Assembly: GCF_039535475.1 (NCBI RefSeq)
Contig: NZ_BAAAXG010000026.1
Coordinates: 2,599,501 to 2,663,500, forward strand
Direction of reading: 5' to 3'
Length of the DNA: 64,000 bases
From: Streptomyces showdoensis
GTDB lineage: Bacteria > Actinomycetota > Actinomycetes > Streptomycetales > Streptomycetaceae
In this document: one piece after another, positions 17,062 to 27,711 of the stretch
Layout of the letters: every line of letters starts with the position of its first letter
Position numbering within the stretch: the stretch's first letter is position 1
Translations under genes and position numbers: made by a program
The notes under the pieces: generated by a model
The model's database searches: none
The model's input: only the letters and a program-made list of their open reading frames with translations
Told to the model about the DNA's origin: nothing

Positions 17062-19383
17062 TTGCTGACCTATGACAACGTCTTCCACGCGCCACTGGAC
17101 AAGATGAAGGCCGCGGCGGACGGCTGGTCCGAGATGAAGGGCAAGCTGGAGAAGCTTGCCGAGGACGCCCGTACGACGATGGCCGCCAAGGCCAGGGACG
17201 AGTACTGGCGAGGTGTGAACGCCGAGGTCACGAAGCCGTTCGTGGACAAGACGGCGAAGGAGTTCGAGGACGCGGCGAAGGCCGCGGGCGGGATCCACCG
17301 CATTCTTCAGAGTGGCTACGACGCCTTCAGCAAGGCCAAGGGGGATCTGCTGAAGATCGTCGACACTGATGCGCCGGCCCATGGATTCCGGGTCAGTGCG
17401 GAGGGCAAGGTCGAGGCCAGGGAACCTCTGTTGTCGACCAAGGATCCGGGGCTTCGGCATGACCCCGGCTTTCAGGACCTCGTCCGTAAGGAACGCGCCG
17501 CGATCGATGCCTGGCAGCGTCGCATCGATGCCATTCTCGAGACCTGCGACGACGCCGACATCGCTTGCGCGAACGCACTCAAAGCGAACATCACAGGCGA
17601 CAAACACAACTTCAGTGCGCCGAAGTACGACAGCCTTGACGCCGAGGAAGCGCAGCGTGCGGTCGACCTGGCCAAGAAGGGTCGGGAAATCTCGCATGCC
17701 GAGCTCGTGGAGCTGAACGAGCTCCTGGGCGACAACAGCGGGTCCAAGGACTTTTCGAGAGGCTTCTACGACGGGCTCGGCCCCAAAGGCGCCCTCGAGT
17801 TCTTCGGTCAGCTCTCCACCGACACCTACGACTACTCGAAGGTGGACAAACAGCGCCTCGAGGACGTCCAGGCGCTGCAGAAGAACATGGGCCTCAACCT
17901 GGCCACGGCCACACAGGGTGGCGACGGGTGGACACAGAAGTGGTCGGCCGAGATGAGGATGCTCGGCACCGATCGCATTCCGCTCGCCAAGTACGACAAC
18001 AACCCGGCATTCGGCTACCAGTTGCTCGGTGGCATCATGCGCTACGGGAACTACGATCCGAAGTTCCTGGTTCCGATCGCGGAACACGTCACGCAGCTGC
18101 ATGCCAAGGACCCCTACACCTTCGCCGGCAACCGGAACATCGGAGGGTGGCTGAAGAACCCGTTCAATCCCTCCGGGGTGAACGGAGCCGGCTACGACCC
18201 CATGGTGTCGATGCTCGAGGCGTTGGGGCATAGCCCGGACGCGGCCAAGAGGTTCTTCACGGACGCTCCCACCTCCTACAACGCGGACGGCACGCCCGGG
18301 GGGAAAGTCGACCTGGACCCGAAGGCGGACGGGGAACAGTTCACCAGCTACCTCGACTTCTTCCAGGGCGCGGAATACGACTTCTTCCCCGATTTCGACG
18401 GGCATGACCCTGACGAGGCCGAGAAGACGGCTGCGAACATGCCGGACGCACTCGGCCACGCCCTCGAGGCTGCGACCACGGGGCACGCGTGGGACGACCC
18501 CAACCCGGTGCTGCGCAGGGACGAGGAGTCGGCCGAGATCATGCGAGAAGTGATCAACGACTACGGGACGGACTCGGAGCTGAGGAAGCGTCACGAATCG
18601 ATGATCGACAGCCTCGGCAACATGGGCGCGGCCTATATCGACGACCTCAACTACTCCACCTACGGATTCGGCGGCAGCGGTGAGAACACGGATCGCGACA
18701 AGTTGTTCCGGCTGAGCAGTGACGGAAAGGATCACACGGATTTCGGCCAGGTCGAGAGTCTGCGATTCATGACGGCCGTGGCCGGGGACGAGGGCGCCTA
18801 CAGGAGCATGTCCGCAGCGCAGCAGGTCTTCGAAGCGAGTGGGCTCAAGGCGATGAGCGGAGACCGAGCCGAAGGGCTCGAGTTCGCGCACAATGCCACC
18901 AAGATGCACGGGATCCTCGACGAATCGCGCATCAACCAGATCGCTCAGGACTTCAAGGACGACGAGGACCAGCGCAATCTCGAACTGGAGCAGCAGGCCG
19001 AGTGGCGCAAGACGGGGGTCAGCTCGGGTGTGGCGGCCGTTGTGGGCGTCGGATCTGCCGTGGTGCTCGGGCCGGCCGCAGGCCTTGTCGCTGTCACCGC
19101 GGTTCCCCTGGTCATGGAAGCCGTGGGCTCGTCGATCGACACGGCCTACGCCACTGACACGTTGCAGTACCTCAAGGACAACGAGTACGACAACGACGAC
19201 GAGGCACTGAACGACATCGAGGGAACGCGGCAGGCCGGCAAGAGGAGCGCCGTGGTGCCGTTGCTCAACTATGCGGAATCCGTCGGAATGAGCATGGAAG
19301 AGAGGCGCGACATGTTCAGGGAAGCCGAGTACTCCTACAACGCCGGTGTCACCGCGGCCGGAGGAAGGCCGAAGGTCGCATGA
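17062..19383 (+). CDS. Large 773-aa protein of type VII-like cluster
   Basis: I do not recognise a named domain with certainty. Residues 1-110 are helical and LXG/WXG-like (DKMKAAADGWSEMKGKLEKLAED, then KPFVDKTAKEFEDAAKAAGG). A long middle region, acidic and rich in Asp/Tyr, contains KNPFNPSGVNGAGYDPM. Near 655-690 is a hydrophobic Gly/Ala/Val segment (AAVVGVGSAVVLGPAAGLVAV) that could insert into a membrane, followed by an acidic helix-rich end. The start is TTG 17062 (CTG 17065 is possible). Its stop overlaps the lipoprotein start (ATGA). It could be a large secreted effector; no nuclease or other toxin motif was identified. Confidence 0.75.
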   Translation: MLTYDNVFHAPLDKMKAAADGWSEMKGKLEKLAEDARTTMAAKARDEYWRGVNAEVTKPFVDKTAKEFEDAAKAAGGIHRILQSGYDAFSKAKGDLLKIVDTDAPAHGFRVSAEGKVEAREPLLSTKDPGLRHDPGFQDLVRKERAAIDAWQRRIDAILETCDDADIACANALKANITGDKHNFSAPKYDSLDAEEAQRAVDLAKKGREISHAELVELNELLGDNSGSKDFSRGFYDGLGPKGALEFFGQLSTDTYDYSKVDKQRLEDVQALQKNMGLNLATATQGGDGWTQKWSAEMRMLGTDRIPLAKYDNNPAFGYQLLGGIMRYGNYDPKFLVPIAEHVTQLHAKDPYTFAGNRNIGGWLKNPFNPSGVNGAGYDPMVSMLEALGHSPDAAKRFFTDAPTSYNADGTPGGKVDLDPKADGEQFTSYLDFFQGAEYDFFPDFDGHDPDEAEKTAANMPDALGHALEAATTGHAWDDPNPVLRRDEESAEIMREVINDYGTDSELRKRHESMIDSLGNMGAAYIDDLNYSTYGFGGSGENTDRDKLFRLSSDGKDHTDFGQVESLRFMTAVAGDEGAYRSMSAAQQVFEASGLKAMSGDRAEGLEFAHNATKMHGILDESRINQIAQDFKDDEDQRNLELEQQAEWRKTGVSSGVAAVVGVGSAVVLGPAAGLVAVTAVPLVMEAVGSSIDTAYATDTLQYLKDNEYDNDDEALNDIEGTRQAGKRSAVVPLLNYAESVGMSMEERRDMFREAEYSYNAGVTAAGGRPKVA

Positions 19384-20048
19384 GCAGGTCCGTGAGCTCG
19401 GTGCTGGGTCGGCAGGGTGTTCTCGTGACGGCCGCCTTCGTGCTCGTCGCCGCCTGTTCAGGGGGAGGTGCCGATGCGGGCGGGGAGGTGAGGGCGGAGC
19501 TCGAGGTCTGCCGTGACGCGTTCGGCGACGAGAACGTGGCGTCCGTGGAGTCGATCTTGGCCGACGGCGGCCTTCAGGTGGAGAGCGGATCGCCCGACCG
19601 GCTCAGACTTCGTCTGAGCGAGCAGGCCCGTGACTGGACGGCCGCGGGTGACGACCTCCGGCGCGACAGCTCCGAACTGTGCACATTGGGCGTCACGGGA
19701 GCCGACTCCCGGGGTTGGATGACGGGACGCGTCATGTGGTCCACGCTGACCATGGATTCCGTCGCTGTCGGGAATTCCGCCAAGAGCTGGCACGAGGACG
19801 GGGACGGTGTGTACGTCCAGCGGCTCAGGCAACAGAGCGGCCTGGCGGTCGTGTCGCCGTGCCGACTGGCCGGCACGGCGAACGGACAGGAGCGGCGGCT
19901 CCCCCTGGAGATCTCCGTGACGGAACAGGGGCTGGGCGGTGGCGACCCCGGCCTGACGGGACGTGTTGCCTCGAGGCTGCTGACGTATGTGCGCGAGCTC
20001 CTGGGGTGCCAGAACACGATGGAGGTGCCGGGCACTCTGACCGCGTGA
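19380..20048 (+). CDS. Hypothetical lipoprotein, coupled to the 773-aa gene
   Basis: A 222-aa protein with a lipoprotein signal: GVLVTAAFVLVAAC with Cys26, then SGGGADAGG. The mature part (ELEVCRDAFGDENVASVE..., two later Cys in SPCRL and LLGCQ) matches no family I can name. The ATG overlaps the preceding stop by four bases, so translation is coupled and joint function with the 773-aa protein is likely, for example as an immunity-like or anchoring partner. This role is inference. Confidence 0.78.
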   Translation: MSRSVSSVLGRQGVLVTAAFVLVAACSGGGADAGGEVRAELEVCRDAFGDENVASVESILADGGLQVESGSPDRLRLRLSEQARDWTAAGDDLRRDSSELCTLGVTGADSRGWMTGRVMWSTLTMDSVAVGNSAKSWHEDGDGVYVQRLRQQSGLAVVSPCRLAGTANGQERRLPLEISVTEQGLGGGDPGLTGRVASRLLTYVRELLGCQNTMEVPGTLTA

Positions 20049-20109
20049 GCATGGTGCGCCGGACCGGAGGGGCGGATCGTGGCGGTGTGAAGCCGAGGCG
20101 CCCTTCCGT

Positions 20110-22182
20110 TCAGAAGGTCGGTAGGGCTGCCACCTTGCCCTTGCTGATCAGGAAGACGCGGTTGGCCTTGGCCGTCATCGCCCAGGGGCCCGTGTTGTCG
20201 CGCTCGTAGGTCCAGACGCGTTTGCCCTCGGGGATGGAGATGCCCGAGACGCCGGAGTCGCCGTTGGCGCTTTCGACGGTCCAGAGGCAGTCGCCCTGGA
20301 CGACCGGGGGCTGCGGGTCGGGGAAGTCGCCGTTCAGGTCGGCGTACCAGAAGTCGGGGCTGCTGCCGTCCTTGGCGTAGCGGCGGACGGCCCTGCCCTG
20401 GGTCGCCGTGACGCCGTCGGCGTCCACCGCCGGCGGGCCCCAGGAGCGCTGGGGGCTGGGGGCGATCGACCACTGCTGCTTGCCGGTGGTGAGGGCGACC
20501 GCCGTCAGGGTGCGGCCGCCGAGGTAGACCGTGCCGTCGTCGATGGCCGGCTGGAGGGTCTCCGTGCTCTGGCCGCGGAGTTCCCAGGCGCGGCTGCCGG
20601 TCGCCTTGGCGTACGCCGTCACCGTGCCGTCCGAGCCGGACAGGACGAGGTGGTCGTCGGCCGCAGCCGCGAGCGGGCCCCTCGTGTCCGTGACGCGTTC
20701 GGTCGAGGGCACCGTCCAGCGGATCGTCCGGGTGGCGACGTCGACGGCCCGCAGCCCGCCCTTGGTGGTCAGCAGGTAGAGGGTGTCGGGCACCGCCGCC
20801 AGGAGGAAGGCCGCCTCCGCCTCCGGCAGCGACCAGCCCTCCGCGCTCGTCGACGCGTCGTGGACCACCAGGCGGCCCGACGCGTCCGCCGCGGCGAACT
20901 CGGTGAGGTTCAACGGGATCTGGCGGGCCACCTTCGACAGGCCCGGCAGCTTCCACTTCGTCGACCCGTCGACCACCTTCAGCGCCGTCAGGCCGCCCTC
21001 CCGGTCCGGGAAGACCACCACGTCGCGCAGGACCACCGGCGGCGGGAGCGGGCCGGTGGCGGCCACGTCCACCGGGCCCCACAGGGGCGTGGGTCGGATG
21101 CCCGCGCCGGCCTGGTCGAGGAGCGGGGCCTCCGGAGCGTCGCCCGCCGGCGGGAGGGTGTGCTCCTCGCGGCCGCCGAGCCACCACGCGGTGCCTCCTC
21201 CGCCCGCCAGCAGGAGAGCGCCGCCCCCGCCCCAGGCCGCGAGGAAACGGCGACGGCTCGGGGCCGCCGCACCCGCGACGACGGTCGAGGCGGCCGCCTT
21301 GGTCTGCCGGGCGATCTCGGTCTCCCTGCGCTTCACCTCCTGGTGCAGCGGGCCCCGCCGCCAGACGTCACGCGTCGCGCGCCGGTCCGGTACGAAGGCC
21401 TGGGCGATCTGCTCCGGTGTCGGGCGCAGCTCGGGTTCGCGGGCCAGACACGGGGCGATCAGCTGGTGCAGCGCGGGAGGCAGGCCCACCAGGTTCGGCT
21501 GCTCGTGCACCACCGCGTACTGCACGGCCGCCACATGCGCCCCCTCGTACGCCCGCCGTCCCGTCGCCGCGTACACCAGCACCGCGCCCAGCGAGAACAC
21601 GTCCGCCGCCCCGGTCACCCGTCGGCCCAGGACCTGCTCGGGCGCGCCGTAGCCGGGGGTGACGGGGATCTGGCCGGTCGTGGTCAGGGTGAGGCCGTGC
21701 TCGGGGCGGGCGATGCCGAAGTCGATGACCCGCGGGCCGTCGGAGGTCAGCACGATGTTCGGCGGCTTGACGTCGCGGTGGATCAGACCCGCCGCGTGGA
21801 TGTCCCGCAGCGTCTCCCCGAGCGCCGCCGCCAGCGCCCGTACGGTGGGTTCGTCCAAGGGCCCGTACCGCGCCACGGCCTGGTCGAGCGTCGGCCCTGC
21901 CAGGAACTCGGTCGCGATCCACGGGCGCCCGCCCTCCATCTGCGCGTCCAGCACCCGCGCCACGCCACGGCTCCGCACCGCCTGCGCCGTGTGCGCCTCG
22001 CGTACGAAGCGCTGGGCGAGGTGCTGGTCGTGGGCGAGTTCCGGGCGCAGCACCTTCACGGCCGCGGGGCTGCCGTCGGCTCCCGCCGCCAGGTAGACCT
22101 TGCCCATGCCGCCCTCGCCCAGCACGCCGAGCAGCCGGTACGGCCCGAGGCGCAGCGGGTCGCCGAAGCCCAGGGGGTTCAT
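20110..22182 (-). CDS. Ser/Thr protein kinase with PQQ-like beta-propeller
   Basis: A 690-aa receptor-like kinase. The kinase domain spans about 13-270 with G-loop GEGGMGK (22-28), Lys43, HRD (Asp137 in HRDVKPPNIVL) and DFG (Asp154), so it should be active. A single membrane segment (about 313-336) follows SRRRFLAAWGG, which looks like a twin-arginine motif. Residues 350-690 repeat W/G-rich PQQ-like blades (TKWKLPG, RTIRWTVPS, KQQWSI, KRVWTYE), presumably outside the cell as a sensor. ATG 22182 is chosen because similarity begins there. It lies downstream of a similar kinase on the same strand. Confidence 0.93.
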   Translation of the reverse strand: MNPLGFGDPLRLGPYRLLGVLGEGGMGKVYLAAGADGSPAAVKVLRPELAHDQHLAQRFVREAHTAQAVRSRGVARVLDAQMEGGRPWIATEFLAGPTLDQAVARYGPLDEPTVRALAAALGETLRDIHAAGLIHRDVKPPNIVLTSDGPRVIDFGIARPEHGLTLTTTGQIPVTPGYGAPEQVLGRRVTGAADVFSLGAVLVYAATGRRAYEGAHVAAVQYAVVHEQPNLVGLPPALHQLIAPCLAREPELRPTPEQIAQAFVPDRRATRDVWRRGPLHQEVKRRETEIARQTKAAASTVVAGAAAPSRRRFLAAWGGGGALLLAGGGGTAWWLGGREEHTLPPAGDAPEAPLLDQAGAGIRPTPLWGPVDVAATGPLPPPVVLRDVVVFPDREGGLTALKVVDGSTKWKLPGLSKVARQIPLNLTEFAAADASGRLVVHDASTSAEGWSLPEAEAAFLLAAVPDTLYLLTTKGGLRAVDVATRTIRWTVPSTERVTDTRGPLAAAADDHLVLSGSDGTVTAYAKATGSRAWELRGQSTETLQPAIDDGTVYLGGRTLTAVALTTGKQQWSIAPSPQRSWGPPAVDADGVTATQGRAVRRYAKDGSSPDFWYADLNGDFPDPQPPVVQGDCLWTVESANGDSGVSGISIPEGKRVWTYERDNTGPWAMTAKANRVFLISKGKVAALPTF

Positions 22183-22304
22183 GGTGTCGTCACGTCCTGT
22201 CAGGGGGGAAGCGGGGGAACGGGGGGTGTGGAGTGGAGTGAGGATGTGGGGTCGGGTGGGTTTCGGGGGTGGGTTTGGAATGGGGGAGGGGAGTCGTCTC
22301 CTGG

Positions 22305-24488
<2,184 letters not shown>

Positions 24489-24489
24489 G

Positions 24490-25491
24490 TCAGTTCTCGG
24501 TTCCGTTCCCGTGGCCGTTGACCGGGGCGTTGGCCGGGGCGTTGGCCGGGCGGTTGACCTGGCCGTTGACCGGGGTGCTCCCTTGGGGCCCTTGGGTCCC
24601 TTGGGTCCCTTGGCTCCCCCGGCTCCCCCGGCTCCCGTGGCCACCTCGGCCGTTCGCCGTGGCCTCCGGCAGGTCCGCGGACAGGAGGGCCGCCGACTGG
24701 TGGGCCAGTGCCGCCACCACGCGGGCCGGCAGCCAGCCGGGGGTCAGGAGCGGGTCGGCCGAGCCGAGCACCGTCCCGTGCGGGGTCGGCGGGGACAGGG
24801 CGGGCAGCAGGGCGGCGGCGGACGGGCGGTGCGCCGGGTCGCGGGTCAGGCAGGCGGTGATCGTCCCGCCCAGCGCGGGCGGCAGTTCGGAGCGCTCGGG
24901 GACCGTGTGGCCGGTGGCCGCGTACGCCAGGACCGCGCCCAGCCCGTACACGTCACCCGGCGGCCGCGGCAGCCCGCCCGTCGCCTGCTCCGGGGCCTGC
25001 GCCGAACGGTCCACCCGGTCCGTGACGCGGGCCGCGCCGAAGCAGGTGAGCCGGGGGCCGTCGGCGGTCAGCAGCACCGCCGCCGGTGCCACGCCCGCGT
25101 GCGCCTGCCCCTGCGCGTGCAGCGCGGCCAGCGTCTCCGCCAGCGCCGCGCCGATCACCCGTACCGTTTCCTCCGGCAACGGGCCGCCGTGCACCGCCAG
25201 CGCCACGGGGAGCGGGAGCGCCGGGACGTACGGGGTCGTGAACCAGGTGTCCGAGCCGTCCGCCGCCCCGCCGACCTCCGTCACCGGGAAGGTCCACGGG
25301 AGCGCCAGCCGCTGCGCCGCCTCCGCCTCCCCGCGGAAAAGCGCAGGGTCGGTGCCGGCGAGGGGGGCGGTGAGGAGCACCGTACGGTCGGTGGTCGTGC
25401 CGCGGGCGACGAAGCGGCGGCAGGGGACCGGGGACGGGGACGGGGCTTGGGGCGGGTCCAGGCGTGTGATGAGGCGGTACGGCCGTTCCAC
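24490..25491 (-). CDS. Pseudokinase with Gly-rich C-terminal tail
   Basis: A 333-aa protein with a Ser/Thr kinase-like fold but no catalytic residues. The G-loop is absent, the ATP-site Lys region reads TVLLTAP, HRDLKPSN is replaced by HAGVAPAA (131-138), and DFG is CFG (Cys150). Structural parts are retained (APEQATGG, GDVYGLGAVLAYAATGH, RPSAAALLPAL). After about residue 285 there is a collagen-like tail (RGSRGSQGTQGTQGPQG) followed by Asn/Pro/Ala repeats. It is the first gene ahead of an active kinase that starts one base after its stop, which suggests an allosteric partner. No membrane segment is seen. Confidence 0.85.
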   Translation of the reverse strand: MERPYRLITRLDPPQAPSPSPVPCRRFVARGTTTDRTVLLTAPLAGTDPALFRGEAEAAQRLALPWTFPVTEVGGAADGSDTWFTTPYVPALPLPVALAVHGGPLPEETVRVIGAALAETLAALHAQGQAHAGVAPAAVLLTADGPRLTCFGAARVTDRVDRSAQAPEQATGGLPRPPGDVYGLGAVLAYAATGHTVPERSELPPALGGTITACLTRDPAHRPSAAALLPALSPPTPHGTVLGSADPLLTPGWLPARVVAALAHQSAALLSADLPEATANGRGGHGSRGSRGSQGTQGTQGPQGSTPVNGQVNRPANAPANAPVNGHGNGTEN

Positions 25492-25555
25492 TTGCGAATC
25501 CCCCCTGAATTCCCCTGAGCGAGGGAGAGCCTACTCAGGGTGGGGGCAGCGAGAA

Positions 25556-25580
25556 GGGGCGCCCCTGTCCGGGGCGCCCC
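25556..25580 (-). terminator. GC-rich hairpin after tRNA-Cys
   Basis: GGGGCGCCCC occurs twice, separated by TGTCC, forming a strong stem-loop just downstream of the tRNA on the minus strand. It probably ends the tRNA transcript before the pseudokinase gene. Confidence 0.6.
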
Positions 25581-25588
25581 TGGCGTGG

Positions 25589-25660
25589 AGACCGTGGCGG
25601 GAATCGAACCCACGTAACTCGCTTTGCAGGCGAGCCCCTCAACCACTCGGGCACACGGTC
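25589..25660 (-). tRNA. tRNA-Cys (GCA)
   Basis: On the minus strand the sequence folds as a cloverleaf. The acceptor stem is GACCGTG/CACGGTC, the anticodon arm is CTCGC-CTGCAAA-GCGAG with anticodon GCA, and the T arm is GTGGG-TTCGATT-CCCGC. The discriminator base is U73, an identity base for tRNA-Cys. The next three bases on the strand (25588-25586) are CCA, so the 3' end appears to be encoded. Confidence 0.95.
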
Positions 25661-25804
25661 GTGGTGGTGATGAGTCAGACGTTAGGCGGGCGGCGCGGCC
25701 GGGCTCAAGGGATTCCGGGGCGGTGCAACACGACTGCCATACGGGGGTCACAAAGCGTTCACGGGGTAGGGGCGGGAGGCGCCGCGGGGGTGGGCCGGGG
25801 GTGC

Positions 25805-25822
25805 CTTGGTCGTACGACCAAG
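25805..25822 (+). promoter_or_regulatory. 18-bp perfect palindrome upstream of MFS exporter
   Basis: CTTGGTCGTACGACCAAG is an exact inverted repeat without spacer, 64 nt before the ATG of the MFS gene. It has the form of an operator for a dimeric regulator such as TetR/MarR. No regulator gene lies next to it. Confidence 0.45.
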
Positions 25823-25874
25823 GGACCAGGGCATCACCCGACTCGCGACAGGGGTCACCCCGCGTGACGGCCCT

Positions 25875-25880
25875 TACTCT
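25875..25880 (+). promoter_or_regulatory. -10 element for a probable leaderless transcript
   Basis: TACTCT followed by six bases and ATG at 25887 is the classic arrangement in which transcription starts at the A of the start codon. No Shine-Dalgarno sequence is present. Confidence 0.5.
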
Positions 25881-25886
25881 GGGGGC

Positions 25887-27362
25887 ATGAGCGTCCTCGA
25901 ACCCCGCGACACAGCCGCGCCTCCCGCCGCCGCAGACACTCCCACCGGCGGCGGTGGCGTGCTCGATCGCGAGCACCGGGCGCTCAGCGTCGGCATCGTG
26001 TCCGTGGTCCTGCTCATCGCCTTCGAGGCCACCGCCGTCGGCACCGCCATGCCCGTCGCCGCGCGCGAGCTGGACGGGGTGCCGCTCTACGCCTTCGCCT
26101 TCTCCGCCTACTTCACCACCAGCCTCTTCGCCATGGTCCTCTCCGGGCAGTGGTCCGACCGCAGCGGGCCGCTCGCGCCGCTCACCGCCGGCATGAGCGC
26201 CTTCGCCGCCGGCCTGCTGCTCTCCGGCACCGCCGGGAGCATGTGGCTGTTCATCCTCGGGCGGGCCGTCCAGGGGCTGGGCGGCGGGCTCGTGATCGTC
26301 GCCCTGTACGTGGTGATCAGCCGGGCCTACGCGGAGCACCTCCGGCCCGCGATCATGGCCGCCTTCGCCGCCGGGTGGGTCGTGCCGTCCGTCGTGGGGC
26401 CGCTGGCCGCCGGGACGATCACCGAGCACCTCGGGTGGCGGTGGGTGTTCGTCGGGATTCCGGCGCTCGTCGTCTTCCCGCTCGCCCTCGCGCTGCCCGC
26501 GATACGCCGGACGGCCTCCGGGCCGGCCGACCCGCACGCGCCCCTCCCGCCGTACGACCGGCGGCGGATCCGGCTCGCCCTCGCGGTCTCGCTCGGCGCG
26601 GCCCTGCTCCAGTACGCCGGGCAGGAGCTGCGCTGGCTCTCCCTGGTCCCCGCCGTCGTCGGTGCCGCGCTGCTCGTGCCCGCCGTGCGCGGGCTGCTGC
26701 CCCGCGGTACGTACCGGGCGGCCCGCGGGCTGCCCTCGGTGGTGCTGCTGCGCGGGATCGCCGCGGGCGCGTTCATCGCCGCCGAGTCCTTCGTGCCGCT
26801 GATGCTGGTCACCGAGCGGGGGCTGAGCCCGACGCTCGCGGGGCTCTCGCTCGCCGTCGGCGGGCTGACCTGGGCGCTCGGTTCGTACGTCCAGTCGCGG
26901 CCGTGGACGGAGCCGTACCGCGAGCGGCTCATGGTGGGCGGCATGGTGCTGGTCGCGCTCTCCATCGCCGCAGCGCCCAGCGTGCTGATCCAGGCCGTCC
27001 CGGCGTGGGCCGTCGCGGTGGCCTGGGCCTTCGGGTGCTTCGGGATGGGCATCGTGATCGCCCTGACCAGCGTGCTGCTGCTCAAGCTCTCGGCGCCGGA
27101 GGAGGCGGGCGCGAACTCCGCCGCCCTGCAGATCTCCGACGGGCTCTCGAACGTACTGCTGCTGGCCGCGGGCGGTGCCGCCTTCGCCGCGCTCGGCGGG
27201 GGCGCGGTGGGGCACGCCGCCACGGGCGGGGGCGGCGGCGGGTCGCATCCGGTCGCCTTCGCCGCCGTCTTCCTCCCCATGGCCGCGGTCGCCGCGGTCG
27301 GGGCCTGGGTCGCCACCCGGCTCGGCGTGCGGGACGGGGCCGCCGATCGGGCGTCGGCCTAG
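25887..27362 (+). CDS. MFS transporter, drug-exporter type
   Basis: A 491-aa major facilitator with about 14 hydrophobic segments, resembling DHA2/EmrB-type exporters. After a 35-residue soluble N terminus comes LSVGIVSVVLLIAFEATAVGTAMPVAARELDG, the usual first helix with the AxPxxxxxL motif, and GQWSDRSGPLAP as the loop 2-3 motif. ATG 25887 is preferred over an in-frame upstream GTG/ATG because of the TACTCT-N6-ATG promoter layout and the homologous first helix. An 18-bp palindrome lies upstream. The stop codon lies inside a 22-nt tandem repeat. The substrate cannot be told. Confidence 0.9.
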   Translation: MSVLEPRDTAAPPAAADTPTGGGGVLDREHRALSVGIVSVVLLIAFEATAVGTAMPVAARELDGVPLYAFAFSAYFTTSLFAMVLSGQWSDRSGPLAPLTAGMSAFAAGLLLSGTAGSMWLFILGRAVQGLGGGLVIVALYVVISRAYAEHLRPAIMAAFAAGWVVPSVVGPLAAGTITEHLGWRWVFVGIPALVVFPLALALPAIRRTASGPADPHAPLPPYDRRRIRLALAVSLGAALLQYAGQELRWLSLVPAVVGAALLVPAVRGLLPRGTYRAARGLPSVVLLRGIAAGAFIAAESFVPLMLVTERGLSPTLAGLSLAVGGLTWALGSYVQSRPWTEPYRERLMVGGMVLVALSIAAAPSVLIQAVPAWAVAVAWAFGCFGMGIVIALTSVLLLKLSAPEEAGANSAALQISDGLSNVLLLAAGGAAFAALGGGAVGHAATGGGGGGSHPVAFAAVFLPMAAVAAVGAWVATRLGVRDGAADRASA

Positions 27363-27456
27363 ACCCGGGCGGGCGCCGGCCTAGACCCGGGCGGGCGTCG
27401 GCCTAGACCCGGGCGGGCGTCGGCCTAGACCCGGGCGGGCGTCGGCCTCGACCCGG
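27359..27456 (+). repeat. 22-nt tandem repeat overlapping the MFS stop codon
   Basis: CTAGACCCGGGCGGGCGTCG occurs with a period of 22 nt starting at 27359, 27381, 27403 and 27425, with a fifth degenerate copy at 27447 (CTCGACCC). Each copy carries CCCGGG and an in-frame or near-frame TAG. The first copy includes the MFS stop. Confidence 0.9.
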
Positions 27457-27645
27457 GGCCCGGCTCCGGCTCCGGCCCGGCTCCGGCCCCGTCCCCGGCC
27501 CGTCCCCGGCCCGGCCCCGTCCCCGGCCCGGCCCCGTCCCCGGCCCGGCCCCGTCCCCGGCCCCGGCCCGGCCCCGTCCCCGGCCCCGGCCCCGGCCCGT
27601 CCCCGGCCCCGTCCCCGGCCCGTCCCCGGCCCCGGCCTGGACCCG
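27457..27645 (+). repeat. C4/G2-rich low-complexity tract upstream of doc
   Basis: About 190 nt consist of CCCCGTCCCCGGCCCGG-type units with an irregular period near 17-18 nt. The minus strand carries many G3-G4 runs and could form G-quadruplexes. No gene is supported between the MFS stop and the Doc-like gene (27363-27711). Confidence 0.85.
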
Positions 27646-27699
27646 CAGAGCGGCGGCGGCGGCGGGGAAAACCCCGTCGACCGCGGTGGGCGGGCTGCC

Positions 27700-27705
27700 T
27701 AGGGT
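27700..27705 (+). promoter_or_regulatory. -10 element for probable leaderless doc transcript
   Basis: TAGGGT followed by six bases and ATG at 27712. No Shine-Dalgarno sequence is present, so a leaderless mRNA is likely. Confidence 0.5.
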
Positions 27706-27711
27706 GCGGTC

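Noticed and set aside
25589..25660. Integration site of a mobile element at tRNA-Cys
   Set aside because: No integrase, no partial copy of the tRNA 3' end and no excisionase-like gene were found nearby.
27359..27645. CRISPR array
   Set aside because: Repeats are contiguous, without unique spacers, and no cas genes are present.
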